9,104 nucleotides of DNA from QHWK01 sp035315685 (GTDB lineage Bacteria > Acidobacteriota > Vicinamibacteria > Vicinamibacterales > CAVVIG01): assembly GCA_035315685.1 (NCBI GenBank), contig DATFXR010000805.1:1-9104 (forward strand). Reading direction: 5' to 3'. The translations under genes and the position numbers were made by a program. The notes below the pieces were generated by a model. That model worked only from the letters and a program-made list of their open reading frames with translations, was not told where the DNA came from and searched no databases. Shown here piece by piece: positions 1 through 6,250 of this stretch (position 1 is the first letter of the stretch; the number at the start of each line of letters is the position of its first letter).

Positions 1-13
1 GGACAGCTCGGGC

Positions 14-1096
14 ATGGACATGAACGGCTTGATCGCGGCGCTGCTTCGCGATTTCGCCGCCATTCAGCCATCGAAGCAGCGGAAGTGGGGCTACCAGCGC
101 GCCGCCGCGGCAGTCCTCGCGCTCGAGGAGCCGATCGAGTCCCTCGTCCAGCCGGACGGGACGCTGCGTAAGATTCCGAACGTCGGACCGTCGTCCACGC
201 GTGTGATTCTCGAAGTCCTGCAGACCGGCACGTCGCCGACCATCGAGCGCGCGATCGAAGCCAGCGGGCAGGCGACCAACCTCTCGCGGCGGCGCGACTT
301 GCGCGGACACTTTCTGAGTCGATCACAGGTGCTCGCGGCCTTCCGCAACCGGACCCTCGTCGGACCGCGGATCGCAGACTACAAAGGGGACCTGCAGATG
401 CACTCGACGTGGAGTGACGGCAGCCAGACACTCGAGGACATCGTCCGTGCCGGCATCGACCGCGGGTACCAGTTCTGCGGCGTCACCGATCACTCGTATG
501 GCCTGCCGATCGCACGCGGCGTCTCGATGGAGAAGCTCGCGCAGCAGCATCGCGAGATCGACGCGCTGAACCGGGCGTACCGCGGCCGATTCAGGCTGAT
601 CAAAGGGATCGAAGCGAACATCCAGGCGGACGGCACCATGGACATGCTGCCAGAAGAGCTCGCACAGCTGGAGCTCGTCGTTGCCGCGCCGCACTCGTCC
701 CTGCGCGTGGCGGCCGACCAGACGGCGCGGATGGTCACCGCCGTGAAAACGCCGGGCGTCCACATCCTCGGCCACCCGCGCGGGAGGAAGTATGGAGCAA
801 GGGCCGGCGTCACGGCTGACTGGGATCGCGTGTTCGCCGCGGCGAAGAAGGCGAATGTGGCGATCGAAATCGACGGCGATCCGTCACGCCAGGACGTCGA
901 CTACGAGCTCGCGAAGCGGGCGGTGGAAGCTGGTTGCCTGTTCGCGCTCGACAGCGACGCCCATTCGACCGGCGAGCTTCAGTATGCCGAAACAGCGATC
1001 GCCCACGCGCGCCTCGCCGGCGTCCCGACCGAGCGCGTCGTCAACTGCTGGGAGACCGGGCGGCTCCTGGAGTGGTTGCGATCACGGTCCGGCTGA
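14..1096 (+). CDS. PHP-domain phosphoesterase with PolX-type HhH N-terminus, no polymerase core
   Basis: Residues 1-85 resemble the N-terminal DNA-binding domain of family X DNA polymerases: a KWGYQRAAAAVLAL helix, then a helix-hairpin-helix around IPNVGPSSTRVILEVLQTG. After a roughly 40-residue linker comes a PHP domain like that of bacterial PolX. Visible metal-ligand candidates are H130 and D135 (LQMHSTWSDG), H160 (TDHS), E200 (GIEANI), H227 (APHSS), H254 (GHPRG) and D315/H317 (DSDAH). The first His of the usual HxH is Gln128, which as I recall also occurs in some PolX proteins. The palm, fingers and thumb are absent: full PolX is about 570-580 residues, this protein is 360. It is probably a metal-dependent nuclease or phosphatase acting on DNA ends, but the substrate is unknown. 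The start is the first ATG; ATG at 20 is an alternative, and the frame stays open to the window edge, so an upstream start is possible. The stop codon lies in the loop of the palindrome at 1085-1106. Confidence 0.85.
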   Translation: MDMNGLIAALLRDFAAIQPSKQRKWGYQRAAAAVLALEEPIESLVQPDGTLRKIPNVGPSSTRVILEVLQTGTSPTIERAIEASGQATNLSRRRDLRGHFLSRSQVLAAFRNRTLVGPRIADYKGDLQMHSTWSDGSQTLEDIVRAGIDRGYQFCGVTDHSYGLPIARGVSMEKLAQQHREIDALNRAYRGRFRLIKGIEANIQADGTMDMLPEELAQLELVVAAPHSSLRVAADQTARMVTAVKTPGVHILGHPRGRKYGARAGVTADWDRVFAAAKKANVAIEIDGDPSRQDVDYELAKRAVEAGCLFALDSDAHSTGELQYAETAIAHARLAGVPTERVVNCWETGRLLEWLRSRSG

Positions 1097-1868
1097 AGCC
1101 GGACCGCCGTCCGATCCACAACGATCGACCCGTGATCTCGCGATGATTCATGCCGGCGGCGCGATCGAGCTTCGCGACGATCGGCGGCAGCTCCACCCGC
1201 ACGCGCCATTCGTCGGCGCGCCCGCCCGCCTGCTCGAAGGCGTCGCGCCAGCGGTTCCACCACCGCGCGACGAAGCCCGCAACCGGCTCGACGATGAGGA
1301 CCGCATCACCCTTCCGGGCGCGCTCGAGCAGTCGATCGAGCAGCGCGGGACGCGATTCATCATCCAGCTCGTTCACCGCAAAGGCAGCCAGTGTGGCCGC
1401 GCGTGCCGCAGGAAATCTCATCAGCGCGGCATCGCCGCGGCGCGCGGTCGCGTCGAGCCCGAACGTGCGATAGGTCTCCGCTGCTTCGGCGATTGCCCAC
1501 GGGTGGCGATCGACGCCGATGATTCGGGGCGGTCGCTCGCAGGAAACGGCCCACGCAGTTCCCGACGCGCCGGTGCCACAGCCGAGGTCGAGGAGCAGCG
1601 ACGCGCCGCGCGTGGCGCCGGGAAGGTGCTGCACGATGTGTGACAGCAGCAGGAAGTGAAGCGGCCCGTAGAACAGCGCAAAGGCGGCGCGCTTCCCTGC
1701 ACCGGCGAGCGCCGCGCCTTCGCCGATTCTGTGCCGCCGTTCGACGTAGGTGGCCGACAGCGCCCTGAGCGCGCGCGAGACTTCGGGAAACGTCAGCTCT
1801 GCGAGATGTCGCCGCTCGAGATCCGCAATCCACGGATCGAAGGCGCCCGCGCCGCGCGCGTCGGACAT
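1041..1868 (-). CDS. class I SAM-dependent methyltransferase, possibly Rsm22-like
   Basis: The 275-residue product has a helical N-terminal part (about 10-85) and a Rossmann methyltransferase core. The SAM-binding motif I is LLLDLGCGTGASG (91-103), the acidic residue ending strand 2 is D120 in IIGVDRH, and strand 4 reads AAFAVNELDD (161-170), followed by a strand GDAVLIVEP. Motif spacing and the VNEL/VEP signatures recall the Rsm22 ribosome-associated family, but I cannot assign a substrate. The start ATG overlaps the 3' end of the upstream PHP gene by 76 bases, and in-frame TGA triplets at 1875-1877 and 1881-1883 exclude an earlier start. The natural C-terminus probably lay near ITGRSLWIGRR. 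The last 20 or so residues (SGFSRTVIATT and onward) come from the palindrome at 1085-1106 and from antisense of the convergent PHP gene, giving a 56-base 3' overlap. Likely co-transcribed with the PHP gene upstream. Confidence 0.8.
   Translation of the reverse strand: MSDARGAGAFDPWIADLERRHLAELTFPEVSRALRALSATYVERRHRIGEGAALAGAGKRAAFALFYGPLHFLLLSHIVQHLPGATRGASLLLDLGCGTGASGTAWAVSCERPPRIIGVDRHPWAIAEAAETYRTFGLDATARRGDAALMRFPAARAATLAAFAVNELDDESRPALLDRLLERARKGDAVLIVEPVAGFVARWWNRWRDAFEQAGGRADEWRVRVELPPIVAKLDRAAGMNHREITGRSLWIGRRSGFSRTVIATTPGAARSPSS
1085..1106. repeat. REP-like palindrome (RLKPD/GFSRT type) in a convergent gene overlap
   Basis: Two perfect 9-base arms (left arm CGGTCCGGC, 1085-1093; right arm 1098-1106) flank a TGAA loop. 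The loop's TGA (1094-1096) is the stop codon of the rightward PHP gene. Read leftward, the element encodes part of SGFSRTV in the methyltransferase tail; read rightward in another frame it gives VRLKPD. From memory, RLKPD and GFSRT strings are frequent in annotated proteins of Vicinamibacteria-like Acidobacteriota, which fits a dispersed palindromic repeat. Only one copy is present here. No T-tract follows on either strand, so an intrinsic terminator role is possible but not shown. Confidence 0.6.
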
Positions 1869-2554
1869 GCGTGATCAGTATCACTCACCGCGACTGCCGG
1901 GTCGAAGCCGAAGACCATCGCGCTGAGAATCCGACCGGCCTCGAATGACGACAGCGGCCGGCACTCGACCTGCACGCGGCCGGCGACGATCGCATCGCAG
2001 ATCGCGTCCGCATCTGCCGGCGCATCGACGAGCGAGTAGGTCGTGCCGAGCTGCACCAGGCGATGAACGTCGCAATTGCCGACCACCGGCTTCCCGTGTC
2101 GTGCGGCCCACCGGACGGCAGGCCGGTTGAAGTCGACCAGACGCGTGTACATCGCGTTGAGCTCGACTGCGTCGAACAGATCGGCATGGCGGCCAAGGTC
2201 CCGGCCGAGACACGTCGTGTGGGGAAAGAACGGATGCGGTGCGATCACCAGGCCGCGCTCACGAGCCTTGATGCGCGCGAGGTCGGCAAAGGTCCGGACC
2301 GCGTCCGCGCCGCGGAAATTCAGCAGCAGGACGTGGCTGCCTTCGATCGTTCGCTCGACGCCGGGAATCAGGACGATGCCGCGGTCGGCGGCATAGTCGC
2401 GAAACCGCCCCGGATCCAGTTGCCGGTCATGGAGCGTAATCGCGAGCGCGCCGTAGCCGAGCGCCGCGGCACGATCGATCAGGTCCAGTGTCGAGTGGGG
2501 AATCGCATCAACAGGATCGTCGCCGGTATGGGTATGGAGCTCGACTTTCACCAT
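1793..2554 (-). CDS. stand-alone PHP-domain metal-dependent phosphoesterase
   Basis: The 253-residue protein starts directly with the PHP signature MVKVELHTHTGDD (H7, H9, D12/D13). Further ligand-type residues follow in family order: H42 (ITLHD), E67 (PGVE), H74 (SHVLLLN), H107 (APHPFF) and D162/H164 (NCDVH). This pattern fits small soluble PHP phosphoesterases of the TrpH/YciV-like class, which hydrolyse nucleotides or oligonucleotides; the substrate here is unknown. It is a separate branch from the PolX-like PHP protein to the left, having HxH rather than QxH and no HhH domain. The recognisable domain ends near GRILSAMVFGFDPAVAV. About 30 low-complexity residues follow and overlap the methyltransferase start in another frame. 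TGA triplets lie in both alternative frames just after this point, so the native C-terminus may be shorter. Upstream of the ATG only a weak AGGA lies about 12 bases away. Confidence 0.85.
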   Translation of the reverse strand: MVKVELHTHTGDDPVDAIPHSTLDLIDRAAALGYGALAITLHDRQLDPGRFRDYAADRGIVLIPGVERTIEGSHVLLLNFRGADAVRTFADLARIKARERGLVIAPHPFFPHTTCLGRDLGRHADLFDAVELNAMYTRLVDFNRPAVRWAARHGKPVVGNCDVHRLVQLGTTYSLVDAPADADAICDAIVAGRVQVECRPLSSFEAGRILSAMVFGFDPAVAVSDTDHACPTRAARAPSIRGLRISSGDISQS

Positions 2555-2804
2555 CTCATTCGATCCTACTTCACGAACCGCGCCGGCCCGCCGGCGTCGG
2601 GATCAACGACTTACGCGCCGATGCCCGCGCTTTCACGGAAACCGTTTTCCCTGTGGTGATAAAACCGATTGCCGCGACAGCCGCGCCCGCGCGCGCGTCG
2701 CCCGAACCGCCGCGAGTTGCCTTCACAGTGATTCCATACGGCTGCTTGCGACCGGTGAAAGCCGCGTGATATGACGGCGGCTTCTCTTTTCGAGGAGGCT
2801 CGTC
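2555..2804. other. divergent intergenic spacer, regulatory region for two genes
   Basis: This 250-base spacer separates the leftward PHP gene from the rightward secreted-protein gene and must carry both promoters. I see no convincing gene in it. A GC hairpin, CGCCGG-CCCG-CCGGCG, lies at 2581-2596. An AT-richer patch at 2631-2670 contains a small GGAAA/TTTCC hairpin (2637-2650) and two AAACCG words 23 bases apart (2639-2644 and 2662-2667), possibly an operator but short enough to be chance. For the rightward gene a weak promoter guess is TTGCGA (2746-2751), 18 bases, TATGAC (2770-2775), four of six matches in each box. None of this is strong. Confidence 0.35.
2792..2798 (+). promoter_or_regulatory. 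strong Shine-Dalgarno GAGGAGG
   Basis: GAGGAGG lies six bases before the ATG at 2805. It is the best ribosome binding site in the window besides the one at 6240-6245. It fixes the start of the secreted protein and implies efficient translation. Confidence 0.8.
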
Positions 2805-4154
2805 ATGTCGATTCCGCGGAAACATGTGCGCCGGCTCGCGCTGGTCGTGGCCGTCGCGTTGATCGGGTCCGTTCACATCGCCTCAGCCGAGGAACGTCCC
2901 GGGACGATCGCGGCGCTCTCGCGCGCACCGATCGGCGCGCTGCGCGCCGCCATCGGCAGCGACGGGTCGCGGCCACGGGATCTCGGCGACGCGCACCTCC
3001 GTCGCAACAGCCCGGTCCGCTCGGGTGTGCCGGGCATCGAGTCGCTCGCGAACTTCGTCGATCAATTCCAGGCCGATGGCTTCGACTCCAACAACAACCC
3101 GAAGTCGGTGTGGCCGTACTCGATGGTGGGCGCGGCGCCGGAAACGAACCGCACGACGGTTTTCGACGCATCGATCATCCCGGTGACGATCGAGCTGGTG
3201 AACGCGGCCGGCAACGTCGTCTCGGTCGGCGGGCAGCCGCTGGTTCTGCCGGTGACACCCGACATCGTCCGCAACCTTCTGCAGTCACCGATTTACGAAG
3301 ATTTCAAGTACACCTCCGGGACCGGTCAATACGGCGATCAGATCATGCGGGCGCAGTTCTGGAACCGGATCGGCCATCACGGCAACGGCGACGAGGGCTA
3401 TCACAACCTGCTGCGGCCGAGCGTCGAGACCACGCGCGTGATCAAGTTCCCGGCTACCAAGGCGCTGGTCTTGCTCAACGACGACGCCGCGCACACATGC
3501 TGCCAGCTCATGATTCTCGATTTCACGACCTTCGTGAACCTGCTGTTCCCCGCCACCGACACGGACACCGCGACGCCGATCGGCGCCGCCGAGCACGCCG
3601 GCGAGATGACCACCCGCGGCATCGCGACGCTGCTGTTCAACAACATCTACCTCGCCGACATCGCCGACGTCGCGCACACGTGCTGCGTCCTCGGCTTCCA
3701 CGCTTACGACCTCGAGCCCGGCAACGCAAAGAACGGCAACCGTGAGCGCCGCTTCGTGATGAACTACGCCAGCTGGATCAGCAACGGCTTGTTCGGCGGA
3801 GGGTTCGAGGACATCACCGCCGCCAGCCACGAGATGGCTGAACTGTTCGCCGATCCGTTCGTCGACAACGAAACGCCGTGGTGGCTGTCGCGCGACCCGT
3901 TCGGCAACGGAGGCCTCTGTCAGAACAATCTCGAGAACGGCGATGTCATCGAAGTGCTGAGCAGCAACGCCACCTTCTCGGCGTCGCTGCACGACCGCAC
4001 CTACCATCCACAGAACGTCGCGCTGTTCTCCTGGTTCGCGTTCGAGTCGCCGTCGACGGCGCGGCTCCAGGCCTACAGCTTTCCCGATGAAACGACGCTG
4101 ACGGCGCTCTCGCCGCACCCGTTGCTCGGTCCGGACTGTACGCCGGTGCCATGA
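2805..4154 (+). CDS. secreted protein of unknown function with HEMAE and twin AHTCC motifs
   Basis: The 449-residue product begins with a clear Sec signal peptide: RKHVRR, a hydrophobic stretch LALVVAVALIGSV, and a predicted cut after ASA at residue 28. The mature protein is therefore extracellular or periplasmic. It has six cysteines, all in the C-terminal half: C232/C233 and C293/C294 in two AHTCC motifs, C372 (LCQNN) and C445 (PDCTP), enough for three disulfides. The segment DITAASHEMAELFADPF carries H342, E343, E346 and D350. It resembles the SHExAE..xDP signature I recall from uncharacterised secreted bacterial proteins, where a metal site is plausible; it is not the classical HExxH zincin motif. 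CQNNLENGDVIE further on also fits that family by memory. No function is established. The GAGGAGG at 2792-2798 supports the start. A strong hairpin follows 10 bases after the stop. Confidence 0.8.
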   Translation: MSIPRKHVRRLALVVAVALIGSVHIASAEERPGTIAALSRAPIGALRAAIGSDGSRPRDLGDAHLRRNSPVRSGVPGIESLANFVDQFQADGFDSNNNPKSVWPYSMVGAAPETNRTTVFDASIIPVTIELVNAAGNVVSVGGQPLVLPVTPDIVRNLLQSPIYEDFKYTSGTGQYGDQIMRAQFWNRIGHHGNGDEGYHNLLRPSVETTRVIKFPATKALVLLNDDAAHTCCQLMILDFTTFVNLLFPATDTDTATPIGAAEHAGEMTTRGIATLLFNNIYLADIADVAHTCCVLGFHAYDLEPGNAKNGNRERRFVMNYASWISNGLFGGGFEDITAASHEMAELFADPFVDNETPWWLSRDPFGNGGLCQNNLENGDVIEVLSSNATFSASLHDRTYHPQNVALFSWFAFESPSTARLQAYSFPDETTLTALSPHPLLGPDCTPVP

Positions 4155-4163
4155 GCGGTCCCA

Positions 4164-4195
4164 CGCGGGGTGGCGGTGGACTTCGCCGCCCCGCG
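4164..4195 (+). terminator. strong GC hairpin after the secreted-protein gene, terminator or leader
   Basis: Twelve paired bases (4164-4175 with 4184-4195, one G-T wobble) enclose an eight-base loop. The hairpin starts 10 bases after the TGA of the secreted-protein gene and ends 24 bases before the chosen MgtC start. No T-run follows, so it may be a transcript-stabilising or Rho-assisted end, or a leader structure for the MgtC-family gene. Confidence 0.4.
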
Positions 4196-4219
4196 GCGCT
4201 ACGCTCTCGGTCACCAGAT

Positions 4220-4687
4220 ATGACGCCGATCGATTTCATCCTGCGGTTGCTCCTGGCAGCAGGACTCGGGGCGGTGCTCGGCCTCGAACGCGAAATGCGG
4301 CGGAAGCCGGCAGGATTGCGGACCAACATGCTGATTGCCGTTGGTTCGGCGCTCTTCAGTCTCGTATCGATCCAGTTGGGCCGAGAAGGCGGCGCGGCCG
4401 ATCGCGTGGCGGCGAACATCGTCACCGGCGTCGGATTCCTCGGCGGCGGCGCGATTCTACGGAGCGGGAGAAACGTGGTCGGGATGACGACGGCGGCCAC
4501 GATCTGGGTGAACGCCGCGATTGGGATGGCCGCCGGCATCGGCGCGACGATGCTGGCCATCTCGGCGACGGGGATTACCTTGATGGTGCTCGGCGTGCTG
4601 CCACCGATCGAACGGTACTTCGACGAGCGGGTGGGAGTCGCCGGTCAGCCGGGTCCACCCGTTCCGCCGACGGCACCGGACCGCTGA
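4220..4687 (+). CDS. MgtC/SapB-family integral membrane protein
   Basis: The 155-residue protein matches the conserved membrane domain of the MgtC/SapB family. It opens with MTPIDFILRLLLAAGLGAVL, then GLEREMRRKPAGLRTNML, then VAANIVTGVGFLGGGAILR and MTTAATIWVNAAIGMAAGIG, with about four to five hydrophobic helices in all. It ends in a short proline-rich tail (PGPPVPPTAPDR) and lacks the soluble C-terminal domain of Salmonella MgtC. Family members are linked to growth in low magnesium, acid stress and control of membrane ATP synthase; the role here is inferred only. The frame is open from an ATG at 4151 that overlaps the upstream stop as ATGA, but those 23 extra residues translate the hairpin and are Arg/Gly-rich. 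The start at 4220 fits the family, although neither start has a good ribosome binding site. Confidence 0.85.
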   Translation: MTPIDFILRLLLAAGLGAVLGLEREMRRKPAGLRTNMLIAVGSALFSLVSIQLGREGGAADRVAANIVTGVGFLGGGAILRSGRNVVGMTTAATIWVNAAIGMAAGIGATMLAISATGITLMVLGVLPPIERYFDERVGVAGQPGPPVPPTAPDR

Positions 4688-4694
4688 CGCACGC

Positions 4695-4714
4695 CGCCGG
4701 TCGTCTGTCCGGCG
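4695..4714. terminator. small hairpin between convergent genes
   Basis: CGCCGG (4695-4700) pairs perfectly with CCGGCG (4709-4714) around an eight-base loop, in the 40-base gap between the MgtC-family stop and the leftward tlpA-like stop. Its position suits a bidirectional terminator, but the stem is only six pairs and no T-tract is present. Confidence 0.3.
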
Positions 4715-4727
4715 AACGCGAGGCGGT

Positions 4728-5327
4728 CTACATGCGCGCCAGCAGCGCCTTCACTTCAGATTCGAAAATTCCCCGGACGGTCGCGGCGTCGGGCTCCTTC
4801 GTGCCTTTCATGCCGGGCAGACCGAGGTGTTTCTGGCAGATGAGGCCGTCGCGCCCGATCAGAAACGACATCGGCAATCCGAATAACGGGCCGTAGGCAT
4901 CGTCGATCTTTTCCTGTTGCGGATCACCGTCGAGCACCGGGTAGTTCATCTGCATCTTCGCGGCGTAGGGCTTCGCGTTGGTGAAGCGATCGAGCAGCAC
5001 GACGCTGACGACCTCGAATCCCTGGCTCTTGTACTTGTTGTACAGGTCGATGAAGATCGGGATCTCCATCTTGCACGGGACACACCACGTCGCCCAGAAA
5101 TCGAGCAGGACGGCCTTGCCCTTGTAGTCGGCGAGCCGCACATCCTTGCCGTCGACATCCTTCAACGTGAAATCGTAGCTTGCCGGCTTGGCGTCGGCGG
5201 CGCAGGCTGCGCCGCTGGCGGCACGCGGAGCGGGTGCCTGAGGCTTTGGTGTGGTCTGTGCGATGAGGTCGGCGAACGCGGTCGCCGTGAGCGCAGCAAT
5301 CAGTCCAAGTCGAACGACGGTACGCAT
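4728..5327 (-). CDS. exported TlpA-like thioredoxin-fold protein
   Basis: The 199-residue product begins with a signal peptide or membrane anchor (MRTVVRLGLIAALTATAFA), followed by a Pro/Ala-rich linker (27-48). The thioredoxin-like domain is AhpC/TSA-TlpA type: YDFTLKDVDGKDVRLADYKG, then VLLDFWATWCVPCKMEIP with the redox pair C82/C85, and the cis-proline P152 in FGLPMSFLIGRDG. It probably acts outside the cytoplasmic membrane as a thiol-disulfide reductase, as TlpA/ResA proteins do, for example in cytochrome c maturation; no cytochrome genes are nearby. An extra cysteine, C42, precedes the domain. The open frame extends upstream to 5450, but the extra 41 residues overlap the dam gene and hide the signal peptide, so ATG at 5327 is chosen. 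It lies 13 bases after the dam stop, which suggests one transcript with dam. Confidence 0.88.
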   Translation of the reverse strand: MRTVVRLGLIAALTATAFADLIAQTTPKPQAPAPRAASGAACAADAKPASYDFTLKDVDGKDVRLADYKGKAVLLDFWATWCVPCKMEIPIFIDLYNKYKSQGFEVVSVVLLDRFTNAKPYAAKMQMNYPVLDGDPQQEKIDDAYGPLFGLPMSFLIGRDGLICQKHLGLPGMKGTKEPDAATVRGIFESEVKALLARM

Positions 5328-5340
5328 GATCCCGATTTTG

Positions 5341-6198
5341 TCAGATCCCTTCGCGGTTCGCCATTGAAGCGATCGCGTCGAGATTCCGGCTGGCGAACAC
5401 CTCCTCGGCAGGCGTTCGATCGCCGGTGCAGTTGATACGGCGCGGGGCACGGATGAAGTCCAGCCGAAAGCCGAGATCGGCGTAGAGCTCGCGGATGCGC
5501 GGCGTCGCCTGATTCACCAGAACGGCTGGGCCCGGGTGACGCGCCAGCCAGGTCGCAGCGCGCACTTGATCGTTCCACGTGAATCCTTCTTTCGCGTACT
5601 TGGTGAACTCGACGTCATACGGAGGGTCTGCATAGACGAAATCGCCCGACTCGAGCGGCAGCTGCTCGAAGTCCTGCGTCGTGAACTCCCACCCGGCCAC
5701 TATGCTGCGGTACCGAAAGAAATCGCTGGCGTAGGTGATCCGCTTGTACTTGCCGAACGGGACGTTGAAGGCCCCGCGACTGTTGAAGCGGCACAGGCCG
5801 TTGTAACCGGTGCGATTGAGGTAATAGAAGAGCGCGGCTGCTTCGCAGGTGCGTTCGCCGCCACGCTCGAGCAGCGCGTTGAACCGCGCGCGGTGCGCGT
5901 AGTAGACGTGAGGATCGTGCTCAAGGCGGATGGTGACGCGGAGCCCGCGCTTCAGCCAGTCGTAGAAATTGATCAGGTGCGGGTTGATGTCGTTGAGCAG
6001 CGCACGCCGCGGCATCAGGCCGAGCGCGACCGACATGCCGCCACAGAACGGCTCGACGAGGCGGCACTGGATGTGCGGCCGCCAGAGCGGTCCCAGGTAT
6101 CCCAGCTGCCAGCGCTTGCCGCCCGCCCATTTCAGCGGCGGCGGGTGAGGCGCCGCAGCCATCGATCCCGGCGGATCTTTCGCGGTCAAGCCCGACAT
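5341..6198 (-). CDS. dam: Dam-family DNA adenine-N6 methyltransferase (D12 class), orphan
   Basis: The 285-residue protein shows the D12/Dam motif order: LKWAGGK (22-28), the SAM-binding VEPFCGGMSVALG (48-60), LNDINPHLINFY (68-79), the core NRTGYNGLCRFNSRGAFN and VPFGKY (128-151), the catalytic DPPY (191-194), and a C-terminal RRINCTGDRTPAEEVFAS. These align well with E. coli Dam (278 residues), so GATC is the likely target. No restriction endonuclease lies next to it, so it behaves as an orphan regulatory or repair-type methylase. Motif I reads FCGGMS where E. coli has FVGAGS. M13 (6162) is an alternative start closer to the conserved region. A TATACT box lies eight bases before the first ATG, so a leaderless transcript is possible. 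It is divergent from the ECHDC3-like gene and followed by the tlpA-like gene. Confidence 0.88.
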   Translation of the reverse strand: MSGLTAKDPPGSMAAAPHPPPLKWAGGKRWQLGYLGPLWRPHIQCRLVEPFCGGMSVALGLMPRRALLNDINPHLINFYDWLKRGLRVTIRLEHDPHVYYAHRARFNALLERGGERTCEAAALFYYLNRTGYNGLCRFNSRGAFNVPFGKYKRITYASDFFRYRSIVAGWEFTTQDFEQLPLESGDFVYADPPYDVEFTKYAKEGFTWNDQVRAATWLARHPGPAVLVNQATPRIRELYADLGFRLDFIRAPRRINCTGDRTPAEEVFASRNLDAIASMANREGI

Positions 6199-6206
6199 CT
6201 GCGCCG

Positions 6207-6212
6207 AGTATA
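6207..6212 (-). promoter_or_regulatory. candidate -10 box TATACT for dam
   Basis: Read leftward, TATACT matches the sigma-70 -10 consensus at five of six bases and ends eight bases before the dam ATG at 6198. No good -35 box lies 16-19 bases further upstream. If used, transcription would begin at about the ATG, giving a leaderless message, or dam would start at M13. The box is part of the palindrome GTATAC (6208-6213) in the 52-base divergent spacer. Confidence 0.3.
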
Positions 6213-6239
6213 CGGGATGACCGCGGTAACATCACGTCC

Positions 6240-6245
6240 AGGAGG
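6240..6245 (+). promoter_or_regulatory. Shine-Dalgarno AGGAGG deciding a GTG start
   Basis: AGGAGG lies five bases before the GTG at 6251. It supports that start over later in-frame ATGs. The ATG at 6246-6248 that abuts it is out of frame. Confidence 0.75.
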
Positions 6246-6250
6246 ATGCC

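Noticed and set aside
2291..2300. Ten-base perfect palindrome GGTCCGGACC, similar to one arm of the 1085-1106 element
   Set aside because: It lies inside the coding core of the PHP gene, has no TGAA loop or second arm, and is short enough to arise by chance at this base composition.
1041..2554. Two PHP proteins and a methyltransferase as an undescribed defence or RNA-modification cassette
   Set aside because: The PolX-like PHP gene is on the opposite strand and merely converges on the pair, no mobile or defence marker is nearby, and each protein belongs to a common housekeeping-type family.
3285..4214. A 309-residue leftward frame opposite the secreted-protein gene
   Set aside because: It is the antisense of a gene with a signal peptide, strong ribosome binding site and conserved-looking motifs. 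Its Val/Glu/Arg-rich composition is typical of antisense shadows.
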